Of a DNA stretch of 64,000 bases, positions 57,401 to 64,000 are shown piece by piece. Below the pieces are notes generated by a model. The model worked only from the letters and a program-made list of their open reading frames with translations. It was not told the DNA's origin and made no database searches. Within the stretch, counting starts at the first letter, position 1. Each line of letters begins with the position of its first letter. Source of the DNA: Marinobacter bohaiensis (GTDB taxonomy: Bacteria; Pseudomonadota; Gammaproteobacteria; Pseudomonadales; Oleiphilaceae); the NCBI RefSeq assembly GCF_003258515.1, contig NZ_QGEH01000006.1, positions 1-64,000 on the forward strand, given 5' to 3'. A program made the translations under genes and the position numbers.

Positions 57401-58885
57401 CACCGCCATGGGCGTATCGTCACCCATGGAGCCCACCGCTTCCTGGCCGCTTTCCGCCAGGGGCCGCAGCACCTGGTCGCGCTCCTCGAACGACACGTGA
57501 AACATCTTCTGGTGCACCTTGAGGTCGTCGCTTTCCATCAAGCGGAACTCGGGGGTGTCCTGATTCAGCGTGGCCTCAACACGCAGCGCGTTCTCGCGCA
57601 GCCAGCGTTTGTAGGGCTGACTGGTCTTGAGGCGCTGATCGATGTCCCTGGTGTGCAGGACTTCTCCGGATTCAGTGTCGATCGCCAGCATCTGACCCGG
57701 TCCGACACGGCCCTTGGCCACCACGTCCTCCGGCTTGTAGCCGTAGGTGCCGATCTCGGACGCCAACGTGATGAAATCGTCCTTGGTGATCACCCAGCGC
57801 GCCGGGCGCAGGCCGTTGCGGTCCAGCATACAGACCGCATGACGGCCATCGGACAACACCAGACCGGCGGGGCCGTCCCAGGGCTCCATGTGCATGGAGT
57901 TGTATTCGTAAAAGGCGCGCAGGTCGGAATCCATGGTGTCGACGTTCTGCCACGCGGGCGGAATCATCATGCGCACGGCCCGGAACAGGTCGACACCGCC
58001 GGCGAGCAGGATTTCCAGCATATTGTCCATGCTGGAGGAGTCCGAACCGGTTCGGTTGACCAGCGGCTGCAGGGTCTGCAGGTCAGGCAGCTCCGGTGAC
58101 TTGAACTTGGACGCCCGGGCGATGGCCCAGTTGCGGTTGCCGTCAACGGTGTTGATTTCGCCGTTGTGGGCCAGGAAACGGAACGGCTGCGCCAGCGGCC
58201 AGCGCGGCATGGTGTTGGTGGAAAAGCGCTGGTGGAAAACGCAGATCGCGGTCTGCAGGTCGGGATCGCCCAGGTCCTTATAGAAGGTGGGCAGATCCAC
58301 CGGCATCATCAGGCCTTTATAGGCGATGGTCTTGTGGGACAGGCTACAGATGTAGAACTCGCTGTCGTCGGCCAGCTCTCGCTCGGCGTGGCGGCGACCC
58401 AGAAACAGCCCGATACCGAATTCCCGCTCGCTCTTGCCCGCCGGCTCCACAAAAATCTGCTCGATACGCGGCAGGCAGTCCAGCGCCATCGGCCCCAGGC
58501 AGTCGCTGTCGGTGGGGACTTCACGCCAGCCCACAACGTCCAGCCCCTGGTCCACCAGGTGTTTTTCCACAACCTTTCGGGCGCGATCCGCCTTGGCGTC
58601 GTCCTGATCCAGGAAAATCATGCCGACGCCGTAGAGGTCACCCAGTTCCTTGCCCAGGCTTGCCTTGGCAGCCTTGCGCAGGAAGGCGTCGGGTTTCTGC
58701 AGCAACAAGCCACAGCCGTCACCGGTCTTGCCGTCCGCCGCAATCCCACCGCGGTGGGTCATGCAGGTCAGCGACTCGATGGCAGTTTGCAGCAACTTGT
58801 GGCTGGCGTCGCCCTTCATGTGGGCAATCAGGCCAAATCCACAGTTGTCCCGGAACTCACTGGGATGATACAAACCTGTCATCAT
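54437..58885 (-). CDS. gltB: Glutamate synthase large subunit
   Basis: Ammonia assimilation: makes two glutamates from glutamine and 2-oxoglutarate. The 1482-residue length is typical. The class II amidotransferase domain starts at Cys15 in RDNCGFGL (short propeptide before it). A central domain follows, then the FMN-binding synthase domain with 3Fe-4S cysteines in [15 protein letters not shown] (about residue 1105), and the C-terminal GXGXG beta-helix ends the protein. A promoter with a palindrome lies about 95 bases upstream. Confidence 0.98.
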   Translation of the reverse strand: MMTGLYHPSEFRDNCGFGLIAHMKGDASHKLLQTAIESLTCMTHRGGIAADGKTGDGCGLLLQKPDAFLRKAAKASLGKELGDLYGVGMIFLDQDDAKADRARKVVEKHLVDQGLDVVGWREVPTDSDCLGPMALDCLPRIEQIFVEPAGKSEREFGIGLFLGRRHAERELADDSEFYICSLSHKTIAYKGLMMPVDLPTFYKDLGDPDLQTAICVFHQRFSTNTMPRWPLAQPFRFLAHNGEINTVDGNRNWAIARASKFKSPELPDLQTLQPLVNRTGSDSSSMDNMLEILLAGGVDLFRAVRMMIPPAWQNVDTMDSDLRAFYEYNSMHMEPWDGPAGLVLSDGRHAVCMLDRNGLRPARWVITKDDFITLASEIGTYGYKPEDVVAKGRVGPGQMLAIDTESGEVLHTRDIDQRLKTSQPYKRWLRENALRVEATLNQDTPEFRLMESDDLKVHQKMFHVSFEERDQVLRPLAESGQEAVGSMGDDTPMAVLSSKVHHVADFFRQKFAQVTNPAIDPLRESIVMSLETCLGAERNVFEETPDHANRIILSTPVLSPAKFLRIESNDRPGFEVGRIRLSYRPEVGLKQAVEAVCAEAEQAVRDGRVLLILSDKDLKEGEVPVNALMATGAVHHHLVQKGLRSDANLIVETGWARDSHHFAVLFGFGATAVYPYLSYQILNDLIRTGEVMMDPIEAKNNYRKGINKGLLKILSKMGISTITSYRGAQLFEAIGLADEVVDMCFCGVPSRIQGAGFYDFQQDQELLASLAWKPRKPISQGGVLKYVHGQEYHAFNPDVVNTLQRAVTDGSYGTYREYAALVNERPVATLRDLLGFRDGIAPIDLDKVEPVEAIFPRFDSAAMSLGALSPEAHEALAVAMNTLGGRSNSGEGGEDPARYGTEKRSKIKQVASGRFGVTAEYLRSADVMQIKVAQGAKPGEGGQLPGGKVNELIARLRYSVPGVTLISPPPHHDIYSIEDLAQLIFDLKQVNPQALVSVKLVSEPGVGTIAAGVAKAYADLITISGYDGGTAASPLTSIRYAGSPWELGLSEAQQALRSNDLRGKIRLQTDGGLKTGLDVVKAAILGAESFGFGTTPMVALGCKYLRICHLNNCATGVATQNDHLREEHFKGTVEMAMNFFRFVAEETREWMAKLGVTNLEELVGRTDLLEVLPGDTARQKQLDLAPILGNDLIPADKPHTCQVERNKPFDEGALAEQMVKDVTGAIQSKSGGHWQYRVTNCDRSIGARLSGEIAQVHGNKGMVDAPITLDLNGTAGQSFGVWNVGGLNLILEGDANDYVGKGMTGGKLVVRPPRGSSFETQDTSIIGNTCLYGATGGKLFAAGTAGERFGVRNSGAHAVVEGAGDHCCEYMTGGLVTVLGTTGHNFGAGMTGGFAYVLDQQNTFVDKYNHELVEIQRISSEDMEPYRNHLRSVIREHVAETQSEWAEHILDNFDDYIGRFWLVKPKAASLRTLLASTRARPE

Positions 58886-58978
58886 AAGCGTTCTCTCATA
58901 TAAAAATTCTTTTCAATCAACGGGATAGATGCCGAGCCCAGGCACATAACCCGCCGACCCTGAAAATGGGGGCTGGCC

Positions 58979-59007
58979 ATTTTACATGCGTGCTAGTACG
59001 TACTCAA
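58979..59007 (-). promoter_or_regulatory. gltBD promoter with internal palindrome
   Basis: Minus strand: TTGAGT (59002-59007), 17-base spacer, TAAAAT (58979-58984). A perfect 10-base palindrome AGTACGTACT (58995-59004) covers the spacer next to the -35 box. The adjacent CTCAA...TTGAG repeat and the A/T-rich stretch to about 59090 could hold regulator sites. The rest of the 270-base gap has no gene. Confidence 0.55.
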
Positions 59008-59155
59008 ATTCTTGAGCAATTTTTAGCGAGACTACGGAAATAACAAAGCGGCGTGAAAAGAATAAAAAAGAATAAGATCAATCCGGTAACGCAAACGGTT
59101 TCACGTCACTCCGGAATACGGCCCGAGCAGCCTCGGCCGGGCCAGCCCTACCCGG

Positions 59156-60898
59156 CTAGAGGCCTGATAATGAACGAATCCAGACGTCGTGCCGGGCCAG
59201 GTTCCCCGGCAGGCGCGCAATGGCCGCGCGCGCTTCTTCACGACTGGGGAACCGTCCGTAAATCACAACATACCACGGTTTACCCTGCCGTGTAGAGCGT
59301 GTATAGACGAGCTCGGTCACGTCCGGGTGCTGGTTGAGGAAATCGATGGCCGTGGCCTCTTCGAAGCCGGCAATGAACTGCGCGGTCACGCCGGATTCCG
59401 TTCTGAGCGGCGCGACATCCCGGAAGCGCTGCGGCAGGTCCGGCTGGAAAGCGGGTGCCTCTTCCGCCGGTTGTGACAAATCGTTCGACTGAGCCCCGTC
59501 CACTGGCGGCGCCTCAGCCGGCCGGGACGCTTCCGGTGTAACGGCATCCTCTTCTTCCGCGTCAGGGCCCGAAGGTCCTTGCGTCGGCACGGTTTCCGAC
59601 AACGTTTCCGATGGCTCACCGACGGCTGCCTCGTCATCGGCGGCTCCCGGAGCTGCACCCGACAGCGCATTCGCATCTTCGGCAACGCCCGTTGCCACCC
59701 CCTCAGACGACACCGCAGATTCGTCCACCGGCGTCGCCCTCTGGACATCGTCGTCAGACTCAACCGGAACCGGGGTCGCGGACTCCCCATCCGCGCCCGC
59801 ATCGGCGGCGGGCGTGCCTGAAGCCTCCGGCGAGACTGACGGAGCCTCCGGATTCCCACGTGCCATCGTCCCCGCAGCTCCGGACTCAGCGACGCCGGCA
59901 TCGGCCGGGTGATCGGCGGCCTCCGCCCACTCTTCCGCGCCCGGCCCCAGTCGTACCGTCTTCCGTTCCGCCGGCGGCTCCGATGCCGTCTCCTGGGACG
60001 CCACGGTTGCATCATACTGCCAGGACACCACCAGCCATGACACGCCCAACAAGACGACGAGGGCCAGAGGGATCAGCAACGATCGGACGCTGAACGACCG
60101 GCGACGCGCCACTGCAGCGGGTTGATGCCCCGCCATGTCGAGCCAGACCGCAGGCGCCGTTCGCCTGAGCCGGCCAAAACTGCCCTGGCTCAGTTCGTGC
60201 AATTTCTTGAGACGGGCGCCGCTGAGCAAGTCGGACGTATCGCCACCGGCTTTTTGCAACCGGGGGCGCAAATAGTCGGCCAACTCGTCCCGGTTCAGGG
60301 GCCGCAGGCGCAAGGGGTGGACATACGATTCAAGGCCCGACACCTCGACCAGATCGGTCACCAGGGATTCAGCCCCCGCCAGAACCGGCACCGCTCCCTG
60401 ACTCCGATCACCACGGCAATAGGCCGTCAGCAGGAGTTGAAGCAGCGCGGTCGGCATGTGATCGGCGTCGTCAATCAGCAGGACTATCCGGCGCCCCTTG
60501 GATGTGGCGGTTTCGCTCCAGCGGAAGAAGCCCAAAATAGCGTCGCGAGGCGAGCGCCCTGCCCCCAACCCGTGATGCGCGATACGCAGCAATCGATCAC
60601 ACAGGGCCTGCTCGCTGTGGCAATCGGCGACCTCCAGACGCTGGAAGTCCAGCCGCTCCGACTCGCCACGAACCAGCTCGGCCAGCAACCGGGTCTTGCC
60701 GGACCCGCGCGCTCCGGTCACCACCAGGGCCATGTCGCCGAAGGCCGACAGGTGCCGCAGCGTTTCAAGAGTATGTTGGCGCTGAGCACCGGGAAAGAAG
60801 GGGTGTTCCATAGCCAGGGGATCCTGCCCCAGGCCATAGCGCTCCTGCAGCTTTTGAAACAGACTGCCGGGGTCGCTGGTAAGCCTATCGTCGATCAT
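59156..60898 (-). CDS. AAA ATPase / SPOR-domain protein, DamX-like
   Basis: The 580-residue protein has an N-terminal AAA domain with Walker A GARGSGKT (about residue 61) and Walker B IVLLIDDADH, a single membrane segment near residues 271-291 (LLIPLALVVLLGVSWLVV), a 200-residue Ala/Glu/Pro-rich periplasmic linker, and a C-terminal SPOR domain (about 505-580) that binds denuded septal peptidoglycan. The order aroK-aroB-damX matches the family context. E. coli DamX lacks such a clear ATPase motif, so I avoid the symbol. Its gene is not followed by dam here. Confidence 0.85.
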   Translation of the reverse strand: MIDDRLTSDPGSLFQKLQERYGLGQDPLAMEHPFFPGAQRQHTLETLRHLSAFGDMALVVTGARGSGKTRLLAELVRGESERLDFQRLEVADCHSEQALCDRLLRIAHHGLGAGRSPRDAILGFFRWSETATSKGRRIVLLIDDADHMPTALLQLLLTAYCRGDRSQGAVPVLAGAESLVTDLVEVSGLESYVHPLRLRPLNRDELADYLRPRLQKAGGDTSDLLSGARLKKLHELSQGSFGRLRRTAPAVWLDMAGHQPAAVARRRSFSVRSLLIPLALVVLLGVSWLVVSWQYDATVASQETASEPPAERKTVRLGPGAEEWAEAADHPADAGVAESGAAGTMARGNPEAPSVSPEASGTPAADAGADGESATPVPVESDDDVQRATPVDESAVSSEGVATGVAEDANALSGAAPGAADDEAAVGEPSETLSETVPTQGPSGPDAEEEDAVTPEASRPAEAPPVDGAQSNDLSQPAEEAPAFQPDLPQRFRDVAPLRTESGVTAQFIAGFEEATAIDFLNQHPDVTELVYTRSTRQGKPWYVVIYGRFPSREEARAAIARLPGNLARHDVWIRSLSGL

Positions 60899-60934
60899 GC
60901 GTCACTTCATCCGTGACCGGCGTCATCGGCCGGG

Positions 60935-62023
60935 TCAATGACAGTATGCAGAGAGGGTTTCTTCCAGCAGCGGGAACGGAAAATCCGATGTCACAACGGC
61001 CTCTCCCATGGCCTCGAGCAACACCAGGCGCAACGCGCCATCGACATTCTTCTTGTCCACCGCCATCAATCGCAGAAAATCATCGGGCGTCATTCCCGCC
61101 GGCGGCTCGAGCGGCAAACCGGCGCGATCAAGCAGCAGCTGGATACGGGCCACGTCCGTCTCGGACAAATGACCGCAACGCCGGGAAAGATCTGCCGCCA
61201 TAAGCATGCCGGTACCCACCGCTTCGCCATGCAACCAGGTACCATAGCCGGTAAAGGTTTCGATGGCGTGACCGAAGGTATGCCCGAGGTTGAGAATGGC
61301 CCGAAGCCCTCCTTCGCGCTCATCCACCGCTACCACGTCCGCCTTGCAGGCACAGGACCGATAGATCGCGTCCACCATCGCCACCGGTTCCAGCGCCCGA
61401 AGGTCATCCACCCGCTGCTCCAGCCAGGCCAGGAACTCCGGCTCACGGATCAGGCCATACTTGATCACCTCGGCCAGCCCGGCAGGCAGTTCCCGGGGCG
61501 GCAGGGTTTTCAGGCTATCGGTATCGATCAGTACCACTTCCGGCTGATGGAAGGCGCCAATCATGTTCTTGCCCAGGGGATGGTTGATGCCGGTCTTGCC
61601 TCCAACCGACGAGTCCACCTGGGACAGCAGCGTTGTGGGAATCTGTATAAACGGCACACCGCGCTGGTAACAGGCCGCGGCAAAACCGGTCATATCCCCG
61701 ATCACCCCGCCTCCCAGAGCGACCAGCGTGGTCTTGCGGGTATGGCGCTTTTCCAGCAGGGCGTCGAATATACGGTTGAGGATTTCCCAGTTCTTGAACT
61801 TTTCACCGTCGGGCAGGATCACGTGATCGACCGACTTCCCCGGGAAGTTGGCCACAGCCTGCTCCAGATAAAGCGGCGCCACCGCCTCATTGGTCACGAT
61901 CAGGACCTGCTCGCCAACAACGTAGTCGCTCAGGTCTTCGCGGCCGATCAGGCCCTGGCCGATGATGATCGGATAGCTGCGCTCACCCAACGCCACCGTG
62001 AGCCGACGGGTCAAATCAGACAT
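60935..62023 (-). CDS. aroB: 3-dehydroquinate synthase
   Basis: Second step of the shikimate pathway. The 362 residues show the NAD-binding [19 protein letters not shown] (about residue 104), and [17 protein letters not shown]. The start overlaps the end of aroK by 8 bases, so translation is probably coupled. A 36-base gap separates it from the DamX-like gene. Confidence 0.97.
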   Translation of the reverse strand: MSDLTRRLTVALGERSYPIIIGQGLIGREDLSDYVVGEQVLIVTNEAVAPLYLEQAVANFPGKSVDHVILPDGEKFKNWEILNRIFDALLEKRHTRKTTLVALGGGVIGDMTGFAAACYQRGVPFIQIPTTLLSQVDSSVGGKTGINHPLGKNMIGAFHQPEVVLIDTDSLKTLPPRELPAGLAEVIKYGLIREPEFLAWLEQRVDDLRALEPVAMVDAIYRSCACKADVVAVDEREGGLRAILNLGHTFGHAIETFTGYGTWLHGEAVGTGMLMAADLSRRCGHLSETDVARIQLLLDRAGLPLEPPAGMTPDDFLRLMAVDKKNVDGALRLVLLEAMGEAVVTSDFPFPLLEETLSAYCH

Positions 62024-62582
62024 TGTGCTGCCCTTCCTTCCTCAACTGACGCTTTTTGCGCGGTACGCGCGGTTTGATGCGGTTCAAAAGCTGGCGCACC
62101 ACCAGACGCGGGCTCTTGCGATCGGTCATCATGACCACATCCGCCAGGCGGGAGTAGATCGGATCCCGCGTACGGAACAATGCCTGCAGGACGCCGCGCG
62201 GATCTTCCTGCTGCAACAGGGGACGATTGCGGTCGCGACGGGTGCGCTCGTATTGCTGGTCTACGGAGGTTTTCAGGTAAACCACGACGGCGTCCCGGCA
62301 CAGGTGGCCGTGGTTCTCGTCAAGCATCACGGCACCGCCTCCCGTCGCAATGACCGCGCCGTGTTCGTGCGACAGCTCTTCCAGGATGCCGGTCTCGCGT
62401 TTGCGGAAACCGCTCTCGCCTTCAACGTCGAAGATCCAGGGGATATTGGCACCGCATCGTTCTTCGATCAGACGATCGGAATCGATAAAGCGGTATCCGA
62501 GCTCCCTGGCCAGTAGTCGGCCGATCGTGCTTTTCCCCGCACCCATCGGACCGACGAGAACAATACGATCTGGCAACGACAT
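62016..62582 (-). CDS. aroK: Shikimate kinase
   Basis: Phosphorylates shikimate at the fifth step of the pathway. The 188 residues start [19 protein letters not shown], with the Walker A loop and the FIDSD substrate motif, and RETGILEEL after it. I chose the ATG at 62582, with GAGTGGA upstream, over the frame's earlier start at 62621. It is the first gene of aroK-aroB-damX-like and is separated from pilQ by a terminator. Confidence 0.96.
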   Translation of the reverse strand: MSLPDRIVLVGPMGAGKSTIGRLLARELGYRFIDSDRLIEERCGANIPWIFDVEGESGFRKRETGILEELSHEHGAVIATGGGAVMLDENHGHLCRDAVVVYLKTSVDQQYERTRRDRNRPLLQQEDPRGVLQALFRTRDPIYSRLADVVMMTDRKSPRLVVRQLLNRIKPRVPRKKRQLRKEGQHNV

Positions 62583-62678
62583 AGTTCCACTCAATTCGGT
62601 ACAGGGCGCTGAGCATAGCACAGGCGACTGAGTACAGATAACTCAAGCGCCACGGGCTCCCACAAAACGCTCAGGCAC

Positions 62679-62704
62679 AAAAAAGCCGCCCCATCGGGAC
62701 GGCT
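62679..62704 (-). terminator. Intrinsic terminator after pilQ
   Basis: 9-base-pair stem (one G-U pair, AGCCGTCCC with GGGGCGGCT on the minus strand) with a 3-base loop, then a run of T. It starts about 20 bases after the pilQ stop. Confidence 0.85.
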
Positions 62705-62723
62705 CTCGGATCAACCCGGGCGA

Positions 62724-64000
62724 TCAGTCGATCAGGTCGCCCTTGAGGATCTTCGGTGTAATGAACACCAGCAGTTCGCTGCGCTCGTCCACCGTATTGG
62801 TGTTGCGGAACAGCGCGCCCAGGTAGGGAATATCACCCAGGAACGGCGTCTTGGTGATAGTCACCGACTGCTCAGACTGGAAGATACCGCCCAGCACAAC
62901 TGTTTCGCCATTGCGCACCAGCAACTGCGTGGCCACTTCGTTGGTGTTGATGGCCGGACCGGCTGTGGTTTCTTCGCCGCGGGAGTCCTGGTTGACCTGC
63001 AGATCCATGATGATCTTGTCGTCCGGCGTGATCTGCGGCGTCACCTCCAGAGACAGTACCGCTTCCTTGAAGGAGACGGACGTAGCACCGCTGGAAGACG
63101 CCTCTTCGTACGGGATTTCCTCACCAGACAGGATCTTGGCGGTCTGGCGATCGGCCGTCACGACCTTGGGCTGGGACACGATCTCGGCCTTGCCGTCGCT
63201 GGCGTAGGCTGACAGCTCCAGGTCGACCATGAAGTCGGTACCCACGTAGCCAAACGCGATGGAGGACGCGTTGGAATCGGAAACACCCAGATTTACGTTC
63301 AGGTCGTTATTGGCCAGATCCAGTGCGCCGCCTCCGGTAATGCCGGACAGGCCACTTCCAGAGCCGCCCACAACCGCGTTGTTGTCGCCGCCATTGGCGT
63401 CACCACGACCGCTGAAGCCCCACTCAACACCGAACTCTTCCGCCAGGTTGGTCTGGGCCCGTACAATCCGCGCCTCGATCAGCACCTGACGCACCGGCAC
63501 ATCCCAGGTGGAGATCAGTCGACGGATCTGCTCCAGCTTCTCGCTGGTTTCCCGCACGCTGATGGTGTTGGTACGTGCATCGGAAGACACAAAGCCACGA
63601 TCGGAAATCAGTTCGTCGTCCGCCTGGATCAGCGCCACGATGTCCGCGGCCTTGGCGTAGTTCACCTGGATGATATCCAGACGCACCGGGGCCAGCTCGG
63701 CAATCTGCTTGGAGGTTTCCAGTTCGAGACGCTCGCGGGCGGCAATTTCATCGGCCGGCGCAACCAGCAGGACGTTGCCGATCTGACGCTTGTCCAGACC
63801 CTTGGTCTTGAGAATCAGATCCAGCGCCTGATCCCAGGGCACATTTTGGAGACGCAGGGTGATGCTGCCGCTCACCGTATCACTGGCCACCAGGTTGAGG
63901 CCGGTGAAGTCCGCGATCAGCTGCAGGACGGAGCGCACTTCGATGTCCTGGAAGTTCAGGGACAGCTTTTCACCGGTGTACGGGAATTTATCCTCGCGGC
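62724..64000 (-). CDS. pilQ: Type IV pilus secretin PilQ (partial, N-terminus outside window)
   Basis: Outer-membrane secretin through which the type IV pilus passes. 424 C-terminal codons are visible and the frame stays open to the right edge. The visible part begins with the secretin/TonB short N-terminal domain (LSLNFQDIEVRSVLQLIADF), then N-domains (NVPWDQALDLILKTKGLDKR), and the secretin core with VPVRQVLIEARIV, SFKEAVLSLEVTPQITPDD and the end segment ELLVFITPKIL. Sequence matches Pseudomonas PilQ. The start and the pilM-P genes lie outside. Confidence 0.96.
   Translation of the reverse strand, partial: REDKFPYTGEKLSLNFQDIEVRSVLQLIADFTGLNLVASDTVSGSITLRLQNVPWDQALDLILKTKGLDKRQIGNVLLVAPADEIAARERLELETSKQIAELAPVRLDIIQVNYAKAADIVALIQADDELISDRGFVSSDARTNTISVRETSEKLEQIRRLISTWDVPVRQVLIEARIVRAQTNLAEEFGVEWGFSGRGDANGGDNNAVVGGSGSGLSGITGGGALDLANNDLNVNLGVSDSNASSIAFGYVGTDFMVDLELSAYASDGKAEIVSQPKVVTADRQTAKILSGEEIPYEEASSSGATSVSFKEAVLSLEVTPQITPDDKIIMDLQVNQDSRGEETTAGPAINTNEVATQLLVRNGETVVLGGIFQSEQSVTITKTPFLGDIPYLGALFRNTNTVDERSELLVFITPKILKGDLID

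Noticed and set aside
62583-62650. aroK promoter
   Set aside because: A TATGCT-like -10 is present but no -35 box at acceptable spacing; evidence too weak to list.

Overview
The window is an ordinary, gene-dense stretch of a high-G+C gammaproteobacterial chromosome. The best fit is Marinobacter or a close relative. The proteins are closest to Pseudomonas and Marinobacter forms, the gene order follows blocks I know from Pseudomonas aeruginosa (from memory), and there is a wax ester synthase/diacylglycerol acyltransferase typical of marine oil-associated lineages. I saw no insertion sequence, prophage, CRISPR array or tRNA gene.

Layout. 1-250: three tandem rRNA-type promoters point left out of the window, so a 16S rRNA gene probably starts just outside. 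558-5165: branched-chain amino acid operon ilvB-ilvH-ilvC followed by pssA, all leftward. 5371-13045: a small DUF4124 secreted protein, clpB with a heat-shock promoter, rluD-pgeF, bamD and nadE. 13137-23451: type IV pilus regulators pilS-pilR, a lone FimT-like pseudopilin, and the minor-pilin/adhesin operon fimU-pilV-pilW-pilX-pilY1-pilE, inverted relative to the Pseudomonas order. 23636-31104: ispH, fkpB, lspA, ileS, ribF, murJ. 31237-36114: rpsT, proB, obgE, rpmA, rplU, ispB. 36129-41209: an accessory segment with a glutathionyl-hydroquinone reductase and its divergent LysR regulator, the WS/DGAT acyltransferase, a DUF2057 lipoprotein and a 67-residue protein. 41222-46627: pgpA-thiL-nusB-ribH-ribBX-ribD-nrdR. 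46688-51748: glyA, ettA, radA, mapZ. 51850-64000: hemE, gltD-gltB, a DamX-like AAA/SPOR protein, aroB-aroK, and pilQ, which runs off the right edge.

How the genes work together. Type IV pili recur: transcriptional control (PilS/PilR), tip and initiation complex (FimU, PilV, PilW, PilX, PilY1, PilE), outer-membrane secretin (PilQ) and a c-di-GMP receptor (MapZ). Flavin synthesis is split between ribF and the ribD-ribBX-ribH operon, which lacks two expected activities: riboflavin synthase (ribE) is absent, and the GTP cyclohydrolase II half of the RibBA-like protein has lost its zinc cysteines. Envelope genes (bamD, lspA, murJ, pgpA, pssA, damX-like) and translation genes (rpsT, rpmA, rplU, obgE, ettA, ileS, rluD) make up much of the rest.

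I did not find a convincing undescribed multi-gene system. The best leads are the WS/DGAT with an altered catalytic motif, the FimT-like pseudopilin with a calcium-loop motif, the missing ribE, the inverted minor-pilin operon, and the small protein at 41006. Start codons were chosen by ribosome-binding sites and family length. Promoters and terminators were read by eye.
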